DNA of 64,000 nucleotides. Origin: Tribonema minus. Its lineage: Eukaryota; Sar; Xanthophyceae; Tribonematales; Tribonemataceae. The translations under genes were made by a program, and so were the position numbers. The stretch spans positions 310,001 through 374,000 of the forward strand of contig JAFCMP010000068.1 in assembly GCA_017506865.1 (NCBI GenBank). The letters run 5' to 3'. Below the pieces are notes generated by a model, which was not told where the DNA came from, did not search any database, and saw nothing but the letters and a program-made list of their open reading frames with translations. Positions 25,701 to 40,700 of this stretch are shown piece by piece. Position 1 is the stretch's first letter, and each line of letters opens with the position of its first letter.

Positions 25701-28700
25701 TGCGCCTCGATGTTGAAAGCTGAAGGGCAGCAGCATAACATCGGTACAGGCGCTGCACAGTACACCGGCACTGGCGCTCAACAGGCTGGCTTACTGCCAG
25801 TATATGCTGCCATACGTACGGCATGATGACTCCTGCGCCTATTGCTTACATGTCAAACTGCCGCGCAGGGGTCGTCTCGCCGGCGCACGACGTCCCGGCC
25901 GGGCACTTGTGCGAGAACTGGTGCGCGCGGTCCGTGCCGACGCCGCAGTTGTAGCCCTCCGGACACGGCCCGCTCTGCGAAGGAAGCGCGCAGAGCAGAA
26001 AGACTTGATTAAGGCGTGCCCGTCACTGTTCCGCCGCCGGGCCCCCGCCGTGTGCTTGCGCTGAGAGTGCAGTTACACGCAGTCACGCTCAGCCAGCGGG
26101 ACTGGGACTGTCACCGCATGTCAGCGTCAGATGCTGTATTTCGATGATGTCAGGCTGGAGTGACAGCGAGGGTGCCCAAGCGCGTTACGCAGACTTGCTG
26201 TACGGGTGCTAGCGCCATCTGAACCCCCACGGCAGCTGTGTGACTCGGCTCAGCCAGAATGCAGCCAGCTCCTAGCTCCTGGCTCAGCATCCTACTGTCT
26301 CTGCGCACCGGTGCACATTGAGTCTTTTTAGAGCAACAGAGAGAAACGGGAACTGCAGGTACTGCAATACCGCGGCACGCTCGCCAGACAGCCTGTAAGC
26401 AGTCCTGCACAGTCACACGACATTCGATGCACAGCTCTCTCAACAGCTCTCTCGACAGCGGTCATTCCCTGCCGTACGCGTCCGCTGCCCCCCGCCCCCC
26501 CTCACACCTCACCTGCGCCAGGTTCGTCATGCCGGCGACGCCGCAGATGCGCCCCGCGGGGCACGGCAGGCACTGCGAGATGTCCGTCACGCCCGCCTGC
26601 GGCGAGAACGTGCCCGCCGGGCACGGCCTGCACGTCACCGAGTCGGCGAGGCTGCGGTACGTCCCCGCCGAGCACAGCGTCGGCTCGTACGTCCCGTACG
26701 AGGGGCATGTGTGGCCGGCGGGGCACACGCGGCACGCGCGCGCGCCGGTGAGCGGCGCGTACGTCCCCGGGAAGCACAGGACGGGGACGACGCTGCCGTT
26801 GACGGCGGCGAAGGTGCCGACGGGCGTCTCCACGGGCGCCGCGGTGCCGGGCGGGCAGTAGTGCCCCTCGAAGCACGGGCCGCTGCCGCCGGGGGAGATG
26901 CTGCCCGCCTCGCAGTACATGCCTGGGGAGGGATGGGGGGGGGGGGGAGGGGATGCAAGGGGGGGGGGGGTCAGCACAAGGACTGATGGTGGTTGTCGTG
27001 AGTCTGGAGAATGAGCAAATGATCGTGCCGCAGGAAAGCAGCGACCACGCGTGCTGTGGCAGCACCGGAAACACTGGTGGGACGCGTTCCGCAGTGCATC
27101 GCCTAATCTTGCTTGTATGCATAGCCTTGCTGGCATGTTTCGGATACCAACAGGTTTGAGATCACACCGCATTAGCTGCACCAGCGCACAGCACTGCCCA
27201 AGCAGGGGCCGATTAAGCACAAGCCCGGCCCGGCACACAGCAACCACCCACGGCAAATGACGCGCACGGGCGCCAACCACATACATACGCACCCTCGGTG
27301 CAGTTCTGCGGCGCGGTCGCGCCCCACGGCTGGCGAGCGACCCACTGTATCGTCACGTTGTGCGCGACGCCGCCGAGGCAGAACGTGCCGGGCGGGCACG
27401 GCACGGGGCGCCGCGGCGTCGGATCCGCGGGGTCGAGTGTCAGCGTCCCCGCCGCGCACGCGTAGCCCGGCGGGCACAGCAGCGCGGGCGCCGAGAGTCC
27501 CAGCGACGGGCACACGAAGCCGGGCGGGCACGGCTCCGGCAGCGCGCGCCCCCAGCCCGGGCAGACGCTGCCGGCGTCGCACAGCGTGCAGTTGCTGCGC
27601 GCGGCGTGCGCGCCGTAGGTTCCCGGCGGGCACGCGCGCGGCGCCGTGTTGGCGACGCCCGGGCACGCCGCGCCGACGGGGCAGGGCACGGCGGTGCGCG
27701 GGTCGGGGCAGTAGTGGCCCGTCGGGCAAGGGCCCGCGCCCTGCGGTGAGCGCGAGCCGCGCGGGCAGAAGAAGCCGTCGAAGCAGCGCTGCGGCGTGTC
27801 GAAGTCGCGCGGGCGCGGCGCGAGCGTCGTCACGCCGCCGCCGCAGTAGTGGCCAAGCGGGCACGCGACGGGTAGCGCGGCGGTGAGGTTGGCGGCAGCG
27901 GCAGCGGCAGACTGGAGGCGGCGGCTCAGCTGCTGCTGCTGAGCAGCCGCTGCGAGGGACCCCGGCGCGAACTCCACGTTGTACGTGCCGATGGCGGGCG
28001 CGACGCGCGCGTGCTGCGCGAATCTGGCGGCGACGGCCGTGGCGTTGAAGCTGAGCACGCCCGTCGCATTGTCGCGCACCCACATGGCGCCGGCCATGAC
28101 GCGGTCGGCGTCGGTCGTGGCATGCACGGAGATGGTGCCAGCGGCGCACATGTGGCCGGGCGGGCACGAGCTGGCGGCGCTTCGCAGGCCGAGGGCGTCG
28201 CACACGGAGCCTACGGGCCGGCGCACGCGTGGTTATGTGGCTCAGATGATAACGGGAATATGAGCGGGGGGCGTGCGTCTGGGAACGGTGATTATGCAGG
28301 CGCATACGGAGTGTGTTGCACTGCAGAGCGTCATAATCACACCATGGTGCAGCGGAGATGAGCGTCCCAGGCAGCACTGTACTGTCAGGTGAGCAGCGAG
28401 AACCGAGTGTCTGCAAGTGTCATGGTGATCCAGGTTGTACATGGCTGCGGACCACCAAATTGTGATTCCACTTGAAGACGGTAATCGAATATGATGTAGA
28501 ACTGCCACGATGGCTGACAACGCATTATCACTTCAACCTCAACTTAGCACAGAGGAAGCCTCTGTCACAGCAGTGAAAGCAGGCCTCTACATCACGCACG
28601 CGCCTCACACGCAGCCGCGACCCATTGCAACCCAGGGTGTTGCTCACACAATCAACAACTGCAGCGCTTCTGCGCAAGTTAACACAGGCGGCTCACGCAG

Positions 28701-31700
28701 CAGCACTGCTTTGCCCTGCTGCGCGCTGCAGAAACGCCAATGCTCGCGGCACAGACACCAATGCTCGCGCCCGCGGCGTGCAGCGCAGACTAGGCTGCTG
28801 CATGCGGCGCGACCACCGACACGCACTTGCCATCAGACTCGTTGGGTGCCTTCATGCATAAACTTCAAAGTACAAATCAAGGCGCTCTGCGCGGCGCACC
28901 TGCGGGGCACGCCACTGGCAGCGACATGCCGGCGTCCGAACAGATGAACCCCACCGGACACGGCACGCACGACACCGCGCCAGCGCTCGGCTGGACGGTT
29001 CCCGGCTCGCACAGCGTGAAGTTGGAGGCGAACGGTGTCGCCACGTACGTGCCGTTCGGAGCCGCTGACACGGCGCCACCGGCCGCGTAGTGGCCCGGGC
29101 TGGCGCCGGCGACGTACCCTACGGTGATGCCGCTGTCGGTGAAATCCTGCACGCACGTGCGGGCGCGGTGTGGGGTGAGCGAGGAGGAAGGTGGCCCGAG
29201 TTTGTGTGGATAATGTCGCCGCGATCGTCGCGACATGTGACAGTTGTGCAGCAGCATCCAGCTCTTGCCGTATGGTGAGCCTTTCCATGACAGTCAGCGC
29301 TGTCGTGCGGCGTGGCTTTCGACGACAGTGAGGTGGGAGGAGGAACACCCTGAGGCGGAAGGCGGCGCGAGGTGATGCGCACGCGCTCTTGCCACGATCG
29401 CCATGGTGCATGGCGGTGCAACAGTGCCCAGCACCATTGTGGTAACTCCACGACTTGCAGTGGCGCGGTGCTGCAAGTGAACCTGTCTGTTGCAGCTGGG
29501 CAATGGGCGGATGTTGCTCGGCAGTGAAATGAAGGATTGGCGGCAACGAGGACGCCACTGATTGTCAAATAGTTGTGCACTTTGGTGATTCAGTTCTTGC
29601 CGTGCATTGTTATTGCTTTGTGTCACCGGCGCGCTTATCTGAAGCCGTACACCTGCAGCTCTGCTTGCAGCGTCATCGACCCACCTGGCCGTTGTTGGAC
29701 ACGTCAACGGCGAACGCGCCCAGCGCCGCGAGCGTGCGCGACCGCGGCACCACGTGCGACGGCGCGACGCACACGACGAGCGCCGGCGTCACGAACGTCG
29801 CGCGCGCCGCCGCCGCGCCCACGCGGCACGCCAGCGAAGTCGAGTTCACAAAGTTGGCGCCGCTCACCCACAGCGGCGCGCGCGCACCGGCGAGCACGCT
29901 GCGTGGCCACACCGCCTCCACGGTCGGCTCCGCGGTGTAGTAGAACGGCAGCGCGTCGGGCGCGAAGTCGGCGCCGCCGTTAACGCTGCAGCGCAGCGCG
30001 ACGGCGCCGGGCGCGTGCGGCGGCGCCACCAGCAGCGCTGCGGCCGGCGACAGCACGGTGGCGGCGGCGGCGCGTGCTGCGCCGAACCTGCACACCAGCG
30101 CGCCCGCCGCGGCCGGGAGATTGGCGCCGGCCAGCGACACGAGCGCACCGCCGCGCGCGCCGCCCGCCGACGTCGGCCACACGGACGTCAGACGCAGAGG
30201 CGCGTTGTACGCGAAGCGCGCGCCGGCGGCGGCGAAGAAGTCTGCGCCGTTCAGCGACAGCTGCAGCAGCACCGGCGCGCCGCCGGGGGCGGCGGCGGCG
30301 GCGGCGGCGCTGGGCGCCGCGCACAGCGCGGCGGCGGGCGACACGAAGCGCGCAGGGACGGCGTCGGCGCCGCCGAAGCGGCACGACAGCGCCGTCGTGT
30401 TCTGGAGGTTGATGGCGGAGACGAGGACCTGCGTGCCCTCGCCGCCAGCGGGCGGGTCCGCCTGGAACGCGTCCACACGTGCGTAGTACGTGAACAGCGC
30501 GCCGCTGGCGGAGAAGTCGGCGCCGTTGTTGGCGACGTCGAGCGCCACAGCCGTCTCCGGCGCCTCGCGCGGCGGCGCCACGCACAGCACGCGGCGCTGC
30601 GACACGAAGCGCAGCGCCGGGGCGACCACGTCGCCAAAGCGGCACGCCAGGCCGTTGCCCGCCTCGAAGCCGGTGCCGACAACGGTCACGACGGTGCCTC
30701 CGTCGTCCGGGCCGAGGTCCGGGCTGATTGCGGTGACGGCGGCGCTCGCCGTGTACGCGAACACCACGCCGGAGCCAGAGAAGTCGACGCCGTTGGATGA
30801 AACTTCAACTATCACTTCCGTCTGGCCGGCGCGGTCCGCGACAGCGATTCGGGATGGCGCACGGCACAGCACCACGCCGGCCGACACGTAGGTGGCGGGC
30901 ACAACGGTGGCAGCATCGCCGCCGCCGCCGCCGCCAGCGAAGCGGCAGCAGAGGCTGCCGCTGCTCGTGAAGCGGCCGCCGCGCACCTCCACGAGCGCGC
31001 CCGGCGGGCCCGCGGCGGGGCGCAGCGACGTCACGAACGGCAGCGCCACGGAGTGCACGCGCGCCACCGCCGACGGCGCACCCGGCGCCGCGGCGCGCGC
31101 CACCGTAACGTCGGCCAGCTCCCACGTGCCCGCGCCGAGCAGGCGAGGAGCGTCGTCGGGCAGCGCGCAGCGCGCCACCAGCACGCCGCGGTCGAGCGCT
31201 GCCACGCCGCGCGACAGCAGGCGCGCGCCGCCGGGCACGGCGAGCGTGCACAGCAGCGCCTCGCCGGGGGCGGGCGCGGCGGCGGCGGCGGCGTCGAGCG
31301 CGATGCTGAGCGGTGCTGCGGGGGACAGCAGCTCGGATGCTGGGGGGGTCGCGATGGTCGCAGCCAGGGTGGGCGCTGCGACGTATTCGAATGTCAGGGC
31401 GCTGCCGCCGCCGGTGCCGCCGCAGGGCGCGTTGCCGCAGAGAAGGTCCAGCGGCACGGCGCCGGCAGCGGGGGACGGGGGTGTGATGCACCTGCGGTGA
31501 GCGGAGGCGCCGAGATGCCGAGTCACGTGGAATTAACACAAGGGTTTGGCCAAGCCTTACGTCTACTGTAGAGCCAAGCCTGCGGCATGGAGTGATTACC
31601 CGTAGGCTAGGCATCCGGGCCAGTGTGTGCAGCGTATCTGGCGGTGTGCGCTGATGCCAACCGGCAGCTCACGCTCAGCGCAGCATTAAAGTTTGCATCT

Positions 31701-34700
31701 GGATGCAGGTGCTTTCTAATGCTGCGCACACTAAAAAGCACCGACAGGCAGTCAGTCGCCTTCCGACAATCCTTTGTGGTACATGGTCAATCCCCATCAC
31801 GCAAGCGCAAGTGTGCAATACGCAACTTGGGATTAGTTGTGCACTGCTGCTCTGACAGGATTATTCAAGTCAACAGCTTCCTATCCTTGGCGATAAAGCT
31901 GCTTGCCGACTGGAATCTGGAGAAATCAACCGCATGCCTTCCGCGTATGCATCTACACATGCACGTGCATCTACAACTAACACATACCTCAGCGCTCCGT
32001 CGGTGACCATCATAGCCGGCGCCGCCGGCAGTGAGCCGAAGCGGCACGCGACGGCGCCCGCGGCGCGCGCTCCCACCAGCCCTGCGCCGGTGACAGTTAC
32101 AACATCTCCGCCAGACAGTCCGCCAGTCGCAGGCTCCACGGAACGCAGTACGGGCGGCAGCGCATACGTGAAGACGACGCCGCGCGACGGCGCAAAGTCC
32201 ACGCCATTGGCCGACAGCGACACGGAGACGGTCAGGGGGGAAAGCAGGGGGTCGGGCCACGCCGGCGTGGCGCACGCGGCCGCGGCGCCTGCGGTGCCGA
32301 TGGCGAACGCCTGCGTCGTGAGCTGCGCGGGAGGGATGGGGCGTAGCAGAAGGTGGTTAGCACTGCAGAGGAGCATTGCTATTTGGCACGTATGTGTTCT
32401 TTTGCCACCCAATGCGTCGGCGAGGCGAACGGATATGCGAAACGGGGGTGTCATGCTGAGGACGCACCTCTGGTGAAGCTCATGCGAGGTCGCTAGATTA
32501 GGCCAGATGATACATAGCGCCATGCTCTGCAGAATTTACGTCTGGTGCATGGCAGTGCGCCGCATACCAGACGGTCCTGTGCTTTATTTGCAAACCACGA
32601 CCAGCTTTGCAGATACCTGATGTGCCGCACAAGTCAAAGGAACAGAGCATCTCGACCCGCCACATTCAACTACTTGCGGCAGACGCACCGTGACAGCGTC
32701 GCCGCCAGTGAACCTGCACAGCGCGCGCGCCGTCAGCTCCATGGCGGCGCCGGTCAGCAGCAGCTGCGTGCCGCCGCCGGGCGGCCCGACGCGCGGCTGC
32801 ACGGCCGTGACCACCGCTTCATTCACGTAGCGGTAGCTGAGCGCGTCCGAGGCGATGGCGCCGCCGCCCTCCGTCACGCGCACCGCCGCCGCGGCGGGCC
32901 GCGCCAGCGGCGCCGGCGGCGCCGCGCACGTCAGCTCCTCCGCCGAGACGAACTTTGCCACCACAGTGACAGTGCTCTGTGCCGCAGTGCCGAAGTCGAA
33001 CACGCACGCGAGCTCCGGCGTGCGTACAAAGCCCGTCCCGCGCACCGTGACGGCGGTGCCGCCGCGCGCCGGGCCGCTCGCCGGCAGCAGCATCGCGGGC
33101 GCGGCGGCGGCGCGGTACGCGTACAGCGCCCCCTGCACGCCGAAGTCGACACCGTTGTTGGCAACGCGGATGGCGACAGGGCCGGCGAGAGCGCCGCGTG
33201 GCCGCTGCGGCGCAATGCACGCCACCTGCGCCGCAGAGATGTATGTGGCGGGGACGGGGGGGGAGCCGGGGCCGAAGATGCAGGCGAGCGCCGGCCGCGG
33301 CGCGAAGCCGGTGCCGCTGTTGAGTGAAGGGGGAGTAGGGGGGGGGGGGGGGGGGGGGTACAGGGTGAGGGGTGTATTTGCGCGGACGAGAGGTTACGAG
33401 GAGCTTGACAGTGAGCACAGAACGTGTCGAATGTAGAGTGACGCTGGTGCATGTGCTGCATGTTGTGCGGGGTGCCGAGTCTGACCATGCAGGAAGTGTA
33501 TGCAACGCAGGCAGCTCGGTTGGCGCCGCGTGCGCGCATGCGGATATGAACGTCACTGCTAGCGCAGGGCAAGCCCGCCGCGTATGCCCATCGCGTACGT
33601 GAAGAACGGCTACAGTGCCTGTGACAGATACGTCAACCTGTCACCATGCACCTGCACTCGCAAGCACCGACGACATGCGCACAATGCAAGCACTCACGTG
33701 ACGAGAACGCGCGTTCCGCCGTGCTCGGAGCCGAAGGCGGGCTCTGCTTCCACCGCCAGCGCGCTCGGGCCGAACTCGAACAACGCCAGCGAGCGCCACG
33801 CCGCGATGCCGCTCACGCCGACCACCGTCACCGTCACCACGCCCGGCGGGTGCACCGGCGCGACGCATGTGGCCAGATCACGTGACGCCACCACCGCATC
33901 CGCGTACACTGCGCTGCCGCCGTCATCGTCGCCGAACGCGCAGCGCAGCGGCGGCGCAAAGTTGTCGCCGGTCAGCCTGACGGCGGTGCCGCCGGCGCTC
34001 GCGCCCGCAGCGGGCCACGCGGCGTGCACGATCGCGGGCGGTAGGTAGGTGAAAGCGAGGCCGTTGGAGCACGCGGCAGGGCCGCCCTGTCCCCATGTCA
34101 GCGTGAGCGCGACCGAGACCGGCGCGGGGGCATCAGTGTCGCCGGCGGCAGCGGTGACGCGTTCGCGCACGGCGCTGAGCGCTGGTGCAGGGCACGTCAC
34201 GACGGCCTCCTGCCATGTGGCTGAGTGACCAAGGTCCGCCGCCGTGGTGTTCAGCAGCGCGGCGGCGGTGGGGGCGACGTGGGCGCCCCCAAAGTCGCAC
34301 CAGACGCGCGACAGCACGTCGCGAGGCGCGATTGCAGCAGTGCTCAGCACGGCGCGCAGCTCAATCGCGCCGCCGCCGGGCGCCCACGCCGCCGCCGGCC
34401 GCGCCTCCCGCAGCTCGAGCGGCGGCACGTACGTGAAGTCGATGGCGTTCACGGACGGCTCGTCGGCGGAGGTGCTGAGCGACAGGGGCACGGCGCCGGC
34501 GCGGCCGCCGCTCGCCGGCGGCGCGCGGCAGCGCACGGCGTTTGCGCTGACGAAGTTCGCGGGCACGCTCACCCTGGCGGCGCCGGCGCCGAACACGCAC
34601 GCCATGCCGCCGCTGGCAGCAAACCCCGTGCCGCGCACCTGCAGCCACAGGCCGCCGCCCACCGGGCCGAGCGGCGGCTCCGCGCTGTGAAGTTGAGGTT

Positions 34701-37700
34701 CCTGGAAGTAGGTGAACGCGGCGCCGGGCCCCGTGCTAGCGGCGCCCGACGACACAACGCTCAACATGTAGGCCCCCGGGCGCGGCGCTGGCGGCGCCAC
34801 ACACGTCACCTCCGCAACGCTGACGAACTGCGCGGGCGCGGCGATCGGCTGCGCGTCCGCCGCGCTCAGCGGCGCCGCCGCCGCCAGCACGCACTGCAGC
34901 GCGGCGGCGGCGGAGAAGCCGCGGCCGAACACGCGCAGCCGCGCGCCGCCGCCGGCGCCGCCGCGCACGGGCGCCGTGCCCGCGACCTGCGGCGGCGCCG
35001 CGTACGCGTACCACGCCGCGTGGACAAAGTCGCCGCCGTCGCCATTGGACGCGATCGCGACGGCGACGCGCTCCGCCCGCGGCCACGCTGGTGCAGCGCA
35101 GACAACAGCTGCGCCATCATCCGATAGCGCGGCTGCCACGGTGGCTGCGCTCGTGCCGCCACCGAATCTGCACCTCCAGTCGCTGTCGTTCTGACCGCTT
35201 TCCACTGGATAAGCGGGGCTCAGAGGCACGGTGACAGCGGTGCCGCCGCCGGTGCCGCCGCTGGCGGGCAGCAGCGCGCCTGCAGGTGCTGGCGGCGCGC
35301 GGAACTCATAGTCCGCACCGATCGCGGCGTTCACGACGCTGTCGATGGTGAGCAGCACGCGGACTCTTCCGGCGACATGCGGCGGCGTCGTGCAGGTTGC
35401 CAGGTGGCAGTATTGCAGCGAGCCGCCATCAGGTTCGGTTGGGCACTGCTCGGCGGTGCCCGTGGACAGTTCAGCGGCTGTACTGATCGCGTCGTCGAAG
35501 AGGCAGGCAGCCTGCAGGACGGAGGCGGCGATGCGAGATGCAAGCGTCATCAGGTGTCGTTTGCGTAGAGGAGATTGTGCAAATCTGCGCTTGCCATAGT
35601 GCTGTGCCACTTGAAAATACAAAAAGAGTCGACGGCGATGCTGACAGCATGCACACTGCTGCTGCTTGATTACCACAATAGGACCTGATGACATCCTGCC
35701 ATGCCGAATTACTGCTCTCGCTCATCAGCTCGAGCCAGTGCTCTGCAGTAAACCAAGCCTTGTTTCATGATCTGCCAATTAGTAGTGATCGGTGCGGATC
35801 ACCCCATCACATCACCGCTGCGCGCATCAATACAACATGAGCCCGACGGCTCATGCGACGCAGAAGCACAGGCAGAAGGACCAGCGGTCTCTGACCTCAA
35901 CAAAATTCAGTCAGAGATCCATACGCGACGCGCCAGCTGTGCAGCACGCAGCGCGCTGGCGCCCTGCCCACCGCCGCCCAGCGCCCACGCACACGCTTCA
36001 CCCCTTCTCCCCCCCCACTGCCCCCCGCATACAAAAACAGCCATCGCATGACGCATCCTTTGCGCAGCACACCTCCCGCACACCACTCACCAGCCCCCCC
36101 CTGGCCTCCGGCCCCGACCACGCTAGCGCGATGCGCGTGCCGCCGTCCGTGCTGCCGTGCGCGGGCACGGCGGCCGCGCTCACGGCATAGCGCGCGGGGT
36201 CCACCGTCAGTTCCGCGTGTGTGTCGCTGAAGTCGACGCCGTTGTTGGCGACTGACACCGCCAGTGTGGCGGGACCGCTCGACAGCGCGTCTGCGGGGAG
36301 GATGCACTGGACGAGTCCCGGCGATAGCCAGCGTGCTGCATGCACAGCAGCAAGCAGATTTGAAGTTAAGATGGAAGTTGAGGGGGGCGACGGCTGCAAG
36401 ACTGGGGTTCGAAGTGGCGGCTGCAAACACAACGGGGGTATTGCCGCAGGCGCCGAAGGTGGCAACGCGTTAAGTGTCTGCGTGGCACACGCTTGATGGT
36501 GCTATGCCAATAGCTTTCATACACAAGGGCTTTGAGAAACAGCAGCATCCATAGCGCACAGCCACCTTGCGTTACACAGTTCAGCAGCACAACATCTCGA
36601 TCTATGTGCCGTTCACTTAAAACTACTTGAAACAAGAACAGAATGCATGCTGGGGACTCGAATAATGCAGCGTCGAGCTGCCATTCCGCAAAACTCACCC
36701 TGCACGATGCTGTCGCCGAAGCGGCACGCCAGTCCCGCGCCGTCCATAAAGTACGCGCCAGCGACCAGCACGGGCGCGCCGACGTCCATCTCCGCAACGC
36801 GCTCCGGCGACACCGCCTCCACCACCGCCTGCGCATAGTACCTGAAGGCTATGCCCCCGGCGCTCAGCCATTCGACGCCACCGTTAATGCTCACAGCGAA
36901 GCTCACCGCGCCGACAGCGGGCGACGGCGGCGCCGCGCACACGGCGCTCGTGGGCGTGACGCGCGCCGCCGCCGCGGGCAACGCGGCGCCGAAGCGGCAC
37001 AGCAGGCCCGGTCTGAAGCCGCTGCCGTGCAGCGCCGCGGCGGTGCCGCCGCCCAGCGGACCCGCCGCCGGAGCGAGAGCTTCAACCGTGAGGGGCGCCA
37101 CGAAGGCGAAGAGCGCAGAAGTGGGGCCGAAGGTGACGCCATCCAGAGCGACGCTGACGGGCACCGTGTCGCCGGCGACGGCGGTGCCGGGGGCGGGCGC
37201 GCACGCGACGGCGGAGGCGTTGACGTAGCGCGCAGGGACGCCGGTGTCGCGGACCCCAAAGCGGCACGTCAGGTCGCACACGTCCGCGAAGCCGCGGCCG
37301 CGCAGCGTCACCACCGTTCCGCCGTCGGTGCTGCCGACGGACGGCGTGGCGGTCTCCACGTACGCTGTCGCCGTGTAGGTGAACGTGAGCGCGGCGCTGC
37401 TGAACTGCGCGCCGTTCAGCGTGACATCCACCGCGGCGAGGAGCGCGCCATCTTTTGCTGGTGGTGCAACGCACTCCACCCTGGTGGCGCTGATCCAGCG
37501 CGCGGGCACGGTCACCGGCGCCAGCGGCGGCGCCGCAGCGGCGGCTGAGGCGGTGACGCGGCGCGGCGTGAAGCGGCACGCGAGCCCCGGCACATCAGTG
37601 AGGTGAAGCCCGGCGACGGTCACAACGGTGCTGCCGGAGGCGGGGCCGGAGCGCGGCGACAGGCGGACGGGCAGCGGCGGCGCCGCGACGCGCACGACGC

Positions 37701-40700
37701 CCGCGGCGGTCGCGTCGAACTCCTGAGCGTTGTTGGCAACCCTCATAGTGAGCGCGCCAAGTGTGGCCGGCAGCAGCGCGCAGCGCACCTCCGCGTCTGA
37801 GATGAACTCGGCGGCGCCGATGACGGAAGGCGCGCCGCCCACAGCGCTGTCGCTGGCGGCGCCGCAGACCAGACCGGCGCCGGCGACGAAGCCGCTTCCT
37901 GTGAGCACCACCGTGACCGGCGCGCCTGCCAGCACCACGTCAGGCAGCGCCCGCTTCACGACCGGCGGGTTGCGGTACGTGAACAGCCACGGGAAGCGCG
38001 CCGGAGCGATCACATCGACGCCGCCGTTGGCGCTGAGCCGCAGCGGCACGTCCCCTCCACCAGGGGGGCCGGGGGGTGCCGTGCACGTGACGGTGCGATC
38101 GTCCACGACGGTTGCCGCCACGGCGGGAAGGTCGCCAAAGACGCACGCGTGACCGCTGACCGCAGCGGCGACGCCAACATCGCGGCCCTTGAGCGTGACG
38201 CGCGTGCCGCCGGCGATGGCGCCGCTCCACGGCTCGATGGCGTCAATGGCCGGCGGCGCAAAGTAGCGGAACACGGCGGACGCCGCCGAGAAGCGCGCGC
38301 CGTCGCCGCTGACGCGCACCGCCACCTCGAAGGCCGCGGCGGCGCCGCCGGCGGAGGCGAGCGGCGGCGCCGTGCACGCAACGGCCAGAGGCGACACGTA
38401 GCGCGCCGGCACGCGCGTCGTCCCGAAGGCGCAGGTCAGGTTGGCGGCGTTGGGGAAGCTGGCGCCGCGTACGAGCACCTCCGTGCCGCCGCTGGCGGCG
38501 CCGGCGGGCGGCGCGAGGGACGCAATCCGCAGCGGCGCGTTCGCGTACACAAAAACGAGGGACGCGCCGGGCAGCGCGTTGCCGTCTGCCGTCACGCGCA
38601 GCGCGACCGTGGCGGCGGCGGCGCGCGCGGGAGCGGCGCAGGTGACGCTGCGCGTGTCCGGCGACAGCTGCGCGGGCACGGGCGGAGCGCTGCCAAAGGC
38701 GCAGCGTATCGCGGCGCCTGCGCGGGGCAGCGCGTCCAGTCGCCAGCCGTAGACAGCAACGGCTGTAGCGGCGCCGAGGGGGGCCCCTGCGGGCTCCACG
38801 CGCTCCAGCATCGGCGTCGGCACGTATTCGAAACTGCCGACAGTTACGTCCGCGGAGCCGTCGCCGCTGACCAGCGCCACGTCCACGGACGCAGAGCGCT
38901 CCGGGTCTGAGGATAGCGGCGGCGCTGCGCACAGGATGTGGGATGAGTCCAGGACGGTTGCTGGGACGGGTGGCAGCGCGCCGAAGCGACACGCCGCGTC
39001 GCCGCTTGCGGCAAGCGTGTCGAAGTTGGTGCCAGCGACCATCACGCTCGTGGAGAGGGACGAGAACCCAACAGCGGGCGTCACGTCGCGTGCGGTGGCT
39101 CGCAGCAGAACTTGCAGCTCTCGGGCGCTGCCGAAATCCACGCCGTTCAGAGAGAATTGCACAGTCATTACACCAGGCTTCATGGGCGGCGCCACGCAGC
39201 GCACCAGCGCATCGTCCACAATCACCGTGTCGACATCAGTGAAGTTGGCGGCGCCAGGAGCGGTCGTGAAGCGGCACGTGGGGCGCGGTCCGCTGCCGGC
39301 GGCGCGCAGGCCGAGAGAGCGCAGCTGCAGCAGCGCGCCACCGCCCTCGCCGCACGCGCGCGGCGCCAGCGCCAGCAGCGGGGGCTGCCGGTAGTAGCGG
39401 TATGCGGCCTGCGCGGCGCTGGCGTCCGCGCCGTTGGCGCTCGCGCTCACGTACGCCGTCTCCGCCTCTGGCCACTCCGGCGACGCACAGTCGAGCCACG
39501 AGCCGTCCGCGGCGGCAGCAGCAGCGGCGGCCCGCCGCACCACGCGGCCATCCAATGAGGAGAAGATGCACATGGCGGCGGGGCCCGCCAGGCCGGCGCC
39601 GCGCAGCCGCACCGCAGTGCCGCCGCTTGTGGGGCCAGCGCTTGGCGCCGCGGCGTCAACCCTGGCGGCGAGCGCCACGAACGTGAACGCGGCGCCCTCC
39701 GCGACGCGCTGAGCGCTGCCGTCATCCGGGTCCACCAGCGCCACGCTCACCGCGCCGGCGGCGTGCGGGGGGGTGTCGCACGTCCACACGCGCGCCCCGA
39801 GCTGCCGCGCGGCCGTCACGGCGCCGTCGCCGCCGCCGCCGAACACGCACTGCAGCGCGCGCTGCAGGTGCTGCGCCCCGCCGCCGCCGCTGCCGCTGAC
39901 CGTCAGCGTCAGCGCCGTGCCGCCGCTTGCGGGGCCCGATGAGGGCGCCACCTCGGCCACCGTGAGAACGGGCACATACGTGAATGTGACGCCGTCGTGA
40001 GGGAAGTCGATGCAGTTGTTGGAGACGGCGAGGGGGGCGGGGCCGGGGGCGGCGACAGCGTGCGGCGCCGTGCACTCCAGCAGCTCGGCGGACCGCCACG
40101 CGGCGCGCACGGCGGTGGCGCCGAAGCGGCAGCATAGCTGCGGCTTGTTGACAAAGTCGGCGCCGGCGACGGCGATGCGCTGCCCGCCCAGCTCCGAGGC
40201 GTAGGCGGGGCTCGCCGACAGGACGATGGGTGATGGCAGAGAGAAGAACGGGGCTGCGGTCGTCAGCGCGCGGCGCGTGCCGTCGCTGCTGGTGATGATC
40301 AGGCGCAGCTCGATACTGCCCGCCGTCGACAGCAGCGGTGAGACGCACTCCGCCTGCGCAGCTGCCGTGCGCACAGCGGGGACGGCTGGTGCGTCACCAA
40401 ATTCGCACGACAGAGCTTCACGCTCGGCTGCGGGGGGCAGCCCTGTGAGGCGCACGTGCGTGCCGCCGCCGACATCGCCACTGGGCGGCTCCGCCGCCAC
40501 CACGACTACCTCCTCGTCGAGCGGCAAGAAAGAGTACATGACACTGGTGGTCGTGACGTCCGCGCCGTTGAGGGTGACGGCCAGCGGCACGGTGGCTGCG
40601 GCGCGCCACGGCGGCGGCACGCACGCCAGCGTGTTGGCGTCCAGCAGCGCAGCGGCGACGCGCACGGCGCCGTCGAACACGCAGGCGAGCTGAGCCGTCA